In this document: positions 4,919 to 8,506 of the stretch, one piece after another
Layout: each line of letters starts with the position of its first letter
Numbering within the stretch: position 1 is the stretch's first letter
The notes under the pieces: generated by a model
The model's database searches: none
The model's input: only the letters and a program-made list of their open reading frames with translations
Told to the model about the DNA's origin: nothing
Made by a program: the position numbers and the translations under genes
Assembly (NCBI GenBank): GCA_030626645.1
Contig: DAOUTP010000063.1
Span: 1 to 8,506, forward strand
From: Candidatus Cloacimonadota bacterium
GTDB taxonomy: Bacteria > Cloacimonadota > Cloacimonadia > Cloacimonadales > TCS61
Direction of reading: 5' to 3'
DNA: 8,506 bases

Positions 4919-7900
4919 ATGAAATTACCAGAATTCTCGGTAAATAGAAGAGTTACAATACTTATGCTGACGATCCTCATTCTGATATTAGGTGGGATAT
5001 CGTTTACTAAACTAGGATTAGAGATGTTTCCCGATATGGATTATCCGGTCATATCTATAATCACACCATACAATGGGGCATCTTCTCAGGATGTGGAAGA
5101 GACGGTAACAAAAACACTGGAAACAGCAATTGCATCTGTGAAAAATATTAAGAATTTAAAATCGGAGAGTATGGAAAATGCTTCTCTTATCATGGTTGAA
5201 TTCAATTGGGGAACCAATCTTGATTTTGCAGCACAAGACCTGCGTGATATGATCGATCAGGTAGCTGACTATCTTCCAGATGATGTTTCACGTCCTCTTG
5301 TTATGAAATTCAATTTATCACAAATGCCGATACTGATGTACGGGGTTACCGGACCTGAAGATACATATCAACTTCGTAAAATGCTGGATGACGATGTTGC
5401 TTCTAAGATCAAGCAATTACCAGGTGTTGCATCTGTAATGATAATGGGTGGAGACGAACTGGAAAAACAGGTTATTGTGGATATTGCAAAATTAGAACAA
5501 TATAATATTTCCATTGATGAAGTTGTACAGATAGTTGCAGCAGGAAATATCAATATGTCCGCTGGTTACATTCAGAAAAGGAAGGAAGATTTTCTGCTGC
5601 GTACAGTTGCTCAATATAAATCTATCGAAGAGATACAGAATCTTCCAATAAGGATAACAGATAAGGGTAATACTATATACTTAAAAGATATCGCCAGTGT
5701 AGAAGATGGTTATAAAGAAAAAAGATATTATATAAGAACCAATAAAAAACCTACAGCAATGATGATGATCTCTAAAGAGTCAGGAGCTAATACAATAACT
5801 GTGGCAAATGTTGTGAAAGAGGAACTGAAAGAGATCCAGAAAGATTTGAAGATTGAACTAGATTTCAACGATATCATGGATATGAGTTTGCCCATCTCCA
5901 GAGTTACTGCCGGTGCGATGTCAAACTTGATCATTGGTGGAATTCTTGCTATTGGCATTATGTTCCTTTTTCTTAGGAATTGGCGGCCTACTCTGGCAAT
6001 ATCGTTGGCAATTCCCATCTCAGTTGTAGCAACAATGGTTTCGATCTATCTCGCTAAATTTTCTTTGAATATAATGACACTTGGTGGTTTAGCGCTGGGA
6101 GTAGGAATGCTGGTTGATAACTCGATCGTTGTTATCGAGAACATTTACAGACACATGGAACTGGGGATGAAGAAAGTTGAAGCAGCAAAAGTTGGAGCTT
6201 CTGAAGTTGCCATGGCAATTACCGCATCAACACTGACTACAATTGCCGTTTTCTTCCCAATGATATTTGCCGAAGGAATGACGGGAATTCTTGTACGAGG
6301 GCTTGCACTTACTGTTGCGTTTTCACTTGCGGCATCTCTTTTTGTTTCACTTACTATTGTTCCTGCAATTGCCTCAGTTTTGTTCCGCAAGGCAGCAGAT
6401 AGACCTGTACATGATGAATCTGAAAAAATGTTTGATGGTATTAAAAGACGATACATTAAAATTTTGAACTGGGCACTGGATCATAAAGGAAAAACTATTC
6501 TTATTGTTGTTGTGTTATTGGTTGTTTCACTCATAGTTCCTTTCACGGGAATGATCGGTACAGAATTTATGCCCACTCAGGATATTCCAATGATGGCTTT
6601 TCACGTACAAGCTCCGGTTGGTACTTCATTAGATGAAACTGATGAAATAGTACGTCAAATTGAAGATGTGTTTATGCAGGTGGAAGGAGTACAAAATGTA
6701 ATGTCGTTAGTTGGTCCGATGTCTGATGCGTCAGCACAAGCAGATCCAACAAATCCGCAGGAAGTAAATGAAGCACAGGTTTTTGCCAGATTATACCAAC
6801 AGAAAGATAGAGCAATTTCCTATGAAGAGATCCAGAATAGAGTGCGCGAGCAGCTTCCTAAAATAGAAGGAGCGGATATTAACTTCTTATCAAGTGAGCA
6901 GATGATGGGAGGTGGACAGACAAATCCAATCGAGATAAAAATATTTGGTAAAGATCTTGAAGTTCTAAAAGAATTTGCCGGAAGAATAGAAGACAGGATA
7001 AAAGAAGTAAAACATGTGAGTGATGTTGTGAATTCTGTGAAAGTGGGTAAACCGGAAGCTCATATAATTATTGATAAAGATAAAGCATTCAAATATGGGC
7101 TTACAACCTATCAAGTTGCTTCTACCATTAAAACAGCATCAATTGGAACACAAGCCGGAGTATTTCGTAAAGCAGGTGAAGAGTTAGATATTCTGGTTAG
7201 GTTGGATGAAGAAACGCGTAACAGCTTCGAGGATATTATGCATATTGCCATCATTTCTCCAATGGGATTTTCTATTCCGCTTAATCAGATAGCTCATATT
7301 GAATATGCAGAAGGACCTCGAGTGATCAGCCATGAAAAACAAACCAGGAAGGTAACAGTTTCTGCCAATATCTCCGGAACACAAGATATGGGTGGAGTTG
7401 TAGATAATGTGAGCACGAAGATCTCTGATATTATTGATGATCTTCCAGCGGGATATTTTGTAAATATCGGCGGAGCTTATGAAGATATGCAGGAAGCATT
7501 TAAAACTCTTTCTCTGGCATTGTTGCTGGCAGTTGTATTGGTTTACATAGTTATGGCTTCACAATTTGAATCACTGCGTCAACCCTTTATCGTGATGTTT
7601 ACAATTCCACTAGCGGTTATTGGCGTAATGTTCATATTGGGAATTACCGGTACCACACTTTCTGTTGTAAGTTTTGTGGGAGGGATTATCCTATCTGGTA
7701 TTGTTGTAAATAACGGAATTGTGCTTATAGATCATATGAACCAGCTCAGGCTTAAAGGTATGGAAAAAAGAGATGCGATCATTCAAGCCGGTAAAGACAG
7801 ATTGCGCCCTGTACTCATAACAGCAATTACAACAATGATGGGAATGCTGCCGATGGCATTGAGTACAAGTGAAGGATCAGAATTAAAATCTCCTATGGCT

Positions 7901-8005
7901 TTAACTGTGATTGGTGGACTCATTAGTGCAACTTTCCTCACACTCATATTTCTACCGGTTGTTTACAGCATAATTGCAAAAAAGAAAGTTGGGATTGTAG
8001 AGTAG
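4919..8005 (+). CDS. RND-family efflux pump, AcrB-like (HAE-1 type) inner-membrane transporter
   Basis: A 1028-residue protein, the standard length for a proton-driven RND drug/lipid exporter. Membrane helix 1 spans about 12-29 and is followed by the hallmark FPDMDYPVISIITPYNGAS and a large periplasmic loop (about 30-335). Helices 2-6 lie at about 337-490, helix 7 at about 525-543, a second large loop runs to about 862, and helices 8-12 fill 864-1020. Helix 4 reads LGVGMLVDNSIVVIENIYRH with Asp400-Asn401 where AcrB has Asp407-Asp408. Helix 10 reads GIVVNNGIVLID, placing Asn931 where AcrB has Lys940. Arg961 and Thr968 in RLRPVLIT keep the helix 11 relay residues. It ends the operon after its adaptor and TolC-like partner, so it should form a tripartite pump. 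Metal-ion (CusA-type) or hydrophobe/HpnN-type export seems less likely from the motifs; substrate unknown. Confidence 0.93.
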   Translation: MKLPEFSVNRRVTILMLTILILILGGISFTKLGLEMFPDMDYPVISIITPYNGASSQDVEETVTKTLETAIASVKNIKNLKSESMENASLIMVEFNWGTNLDFAAQDLRDMIDQVADYLPDDVSRPLVMKFNLSQMPILMYGVTGPEDTYQLRKMLDDDVASKIKQLPGVASVMIMGGDELEKQVIVDIAKLEQYNISIDEVVQIVAAGNINMSAGYIQKRKEDFLLRTVAQYKSIEEIQNLPIRITDKGNTIYLKDIASVEDGYKEKRYYIRTNKKPTAMMMISKESGANTITVANVVKEELKEIQKDLKIELDFNDIMDMSLPISRVTAGAMSNLIIGGILAIGIMFLFLRNWRPTLAISLAIPISVVATMVSIYLAKFSLNIMTLGGLALGVGMLVDNSIVVIENIYRHMELGMKKVEAAKVGASEVAMAITASTLTTIAVFFPMIFAEGMTGILVRGLALTVAFSLAASLFVSLTIVPAIASVLFRKAADRPVHDESEKMFDGIKRRYIKILNWALDHKGKTILIVVVLLVVSLIVPFTGMIGTEFMPTQDIPMMAFHVQAPVGTSLDETDEIVRQIEDVFMQVEGVQNVMSLVGPMSDASAQADPTNPQEVNEAQVFARLYQQKDRAISYEEIQNRVREQLPKIEGADINFLSSEQMMGGGQTNPIEIKIFGKDLEVLKEFAGRIEDRIKEVKHVSDVVNSVKVGKPEAHIIIDKDKAFKYGLTTYQVASTIKTASIGTQAGVFRKAGEELDILVRLDEETRNSFEDIMHIAIISPMGFSIPLNQIAHIEYAEGPRVISHEKQTRKVTVSANISGTQDMGGVVDNVSTKISDIIDDLPAGYFVNIGGAYEDMQEAFKTLSLALLLAVVLVYIVMASQFESLRQPFIVMFTIPLAVIGVMFILGITGTTLSVVSFVGGIILSGIVVNNGIVLIDHMNQLRLKGMEKRDAIIQAGKDRLRPVLITAITTMMGMLPMALSTSEGSELKSPMALTVIGGLISATFLTLIFLPVVYSIIAKKKVGIVE

Positions 8006-8037
8006 AAAGAAGTAGTTTAGCTGTTGAACAGAGGGGA

Positions 8038-8094
8038 ACCTTCCGAATGGTCTCTACCAGAGGAATTCTTCTTGCACTTGACCTTCGGAATGGT
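8038..8094. repeat. Second locus of the ACCTTnnGnAATGGT repeat family
   Basis: ACCTTCCGAATGGTC (8038-8052) matches the copy at 1548-1562 in 14 of 15 positions, and GACCTTCGGAATGGT (8080-8094) matches 1572-1586 in 14 of 15. Order and orientation of the pair are the same as at the first locus, but the spacing is larger (about 27 rather than 9 bases), with CTCTACCAGAG, itself a four-base stem around ACC, between them. It lies 32 bp after the pump stop and before the terminator. Confidence 0.7.
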
Positions 8095-8130
8095 TACAAT
8101 TAATAACTAGTTGAATTTGTTGAACTTGGG

Positions 8131-8159
8131 AAGCTCCCGAAAATCGGGAGCTTTTTTTT
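8131..8159 (+). terminator. Strong intrinsic terminator of the efflux operon
   Basis: AAGCTCCCGA (8131-8140) pairs perfectly with TCGGGAGCTT (8144-8153) around an AAA loop: a 10-bp stem running into eight consecutive Ts (8152-8159). It lies 126 bp after the pump stop. No T-run flanks the other side, although the A bases at the foot of the stem could give weak activity in the reverse direction. Confidence 0.93.
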
Positions 8160-8179
8160 CTTGTTGCTGGTATTCCTGC

Positions 8180-8241
8180 GGACAGCTCGGTGAGCTGTCC
8201 CTACAAAAATTTACATTGTAGTGGCAGAACATTGTTCTGCC
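8180..8241. repeat. Three nearly contiguous hairpins after the terminator
   Basis: The stems are GGACAGCTC/GAGCTGTCC (8180-8188 with 8192-8200, 9 bp, loop GGT), CTACAA/TTGTAG (8201-8206 with 8216-8221, 6 bp, 9-base loop) and GGCAGAAC/GTTCTGCC (8223-8230 with 8234-8241, 8 bp, loop ATT). All are perfect, and the first two abut without a spare base. No T-run follows, so they are not ordinary terminators. Short perfect stems with three-base loops in series resemble REP-type palindromes or a structured non-coding RNA; direct evidence for either is lacking. Confidence 0.7.
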
Positions 8242-8253
8242 TGTCTTGGGTAC

Positions 8254-8270
8254 CAAATCATTTTGATGTG
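8254..8270. repeat. Imperfect hairpin with TTT loop
   Basis: CAAATCA (8254-8260) pairs with TGATGTG (8264-8270) with one A-G mismatch, again around a three-base loop. It continues the hairpin series that starts at the terminator. Confidence 0.4.
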
Positions 8271-8312
8271 AAGCGGAATACTCCAAGGCGTACAAGTGTT
8301 GGTTAATGTTTC

Positions 8313-8417
8313 GCGTGTGCGGCGGGATCGGAACGATCACGCCAAAAACAAACAGACCAGCCGTTTGAATCGTAAGATTCAAACAAAGAGCACTGACCAA
8401 CTCTACTGCCGACACGC
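8313..8417. other. Branched palindromic structure with bulged closing stem (attC-like at best)
   Basis: GCGTGT (8313-8318) pairs with ACACGC (8412-8417), and CGGC (8320-8323) with GCCG (8408-8411), leaving G8319 as a single bulge in a 10-bp closing stem. Inside are GATCG-GAA-CGATC (8326-8338) and GTTTGAATC-GTAA-GATTCAAAC (8363-8384, nine perfect pairs with a GNRA-type loop). An alternative fold extends the first inner hairpin with GGCG/CGCC (8321-8324, 8340-8343) at the cost of the closing stem. The right edge CGCTTGTTATGTG resembles the 3' end of an integron attC site, but the left edge lacks the complementary TAACAA, so an intact attC is not supported. The only long open frame across it (reverse strand) also runs through the terminator and looks spurious. 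Confidence 0.45.
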
Positions 8418-8506
8418 TTGTTATGTGTAGCCATCAGAATATCTTCATGTTTTTTAAACTTTGTAGTAATCTAACAAAATTTCTTAACAAACTCACTTGT
8501 GAGTCC
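8418..8506. other. AT-rich end of window with a 14-bp palindrome
   Basis: No gene is visible. ACTCAC-TT-GTGAGT at 8491-8504 is a perfect palindrome around two central Ts, cut close by the window edge, and could be an operator or the arm of another repeat. A TTTTTT run at 8450-8455 follows no stem. Confidence 0.35.

Noticed and set aside
5368..6456. Reverse-strand open frames of 61-103 codons inside the RND gene
   Set aside because: They are antisense shadows of a clearly conserved coding sequence, without ribosome sites or family features.
8107..8415. A 102-codon open frame on the reverse strand in the downstream gap
   Set aside because: It runs straight through the intrinsic terminator and all the hairpins, has no recognisable domain or convincing ribosome site, and its composition follows the repeats.
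8313..8417. tRNA gene, suggested by the branched fold and the TTTGAATC word
   Set aside because: No acceptor stem of 7 bp, no D-arm, and no TTCRA loop with a 5-bp stem in the correct place on either strand.

Overview
This AT-rich window from a Gram-negative (diderm) bacterium centres on a complete RND-type tripartite efflux operon with its own TetR-family regulator. The diderm inference rests on an outer-membrane factor with a signal peptide, a lipoprotein adaptor and an AcrB-like inner-membrane pump. The base composition, the short AGAGG/GGAGG-type ribosome sites and the dispersed intergenic repeats would suit a Cloacimonadota- or Bacteroidota/Marinimicrobia-like lineage. That placement is a guess from style; nothing in the window fixes the taxon.

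Layout, all genes on the + strand. Bases 2-115 hold the last 37 codons of an unidentified gene. A repeat-rich gap follows, with a MITE-like element of about 143 bp (17-bp terminal inverted repeats around two 42-bp direct repeats). At 464-1534 lies a 356-residue M42-family metallo-aminopeptidase/glutamyl aminopeptidase-like protein. The next gap (1535-1788) carries a compound palindromic repeat, then a promoter and a TetR-type operator (ACCGAACGGTCGGT).

The operon is tetR (1789-2397), a TolC-like outer-membrane factor (2416-3798), a lipoprotein membrane-fusion adaptor (3798-4805, overlapping the previous stop by one base) and an RND pump (4919-8005). The first three genes are tightly packed. 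The adaptor-pump gap of 113 bp holds a six-unit heptamer tandem repeat that begins inside the adaptor's last codons. A strong intrinsic terminator at 8131-8159 closes the unit. The most likely working model is that TetR represses the whole operon, including itself, until a ligand releases it. The pump then moves substrate from periplasm or inner membrane, through the adaptor, into the TolC-like duct. The substrate cannot be read from the sequence.

The last 350 bases contain no convincing gene but are dense in hairpins: three stem-loops almost back to back (8180-8241), a fourth at 8254-8270, and a 105-base structure (8313-8417) with a bulged closing stem and inner hairpins, slightly reminiscent of a degenerate integron attC site. 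A 14-15-base motif family (ACCTTnnGnAATGGT) occurs four times just before the efflux operon and twice just after it. The protein-coding content is conventional; what merits a second look is mostly intergenic structure.
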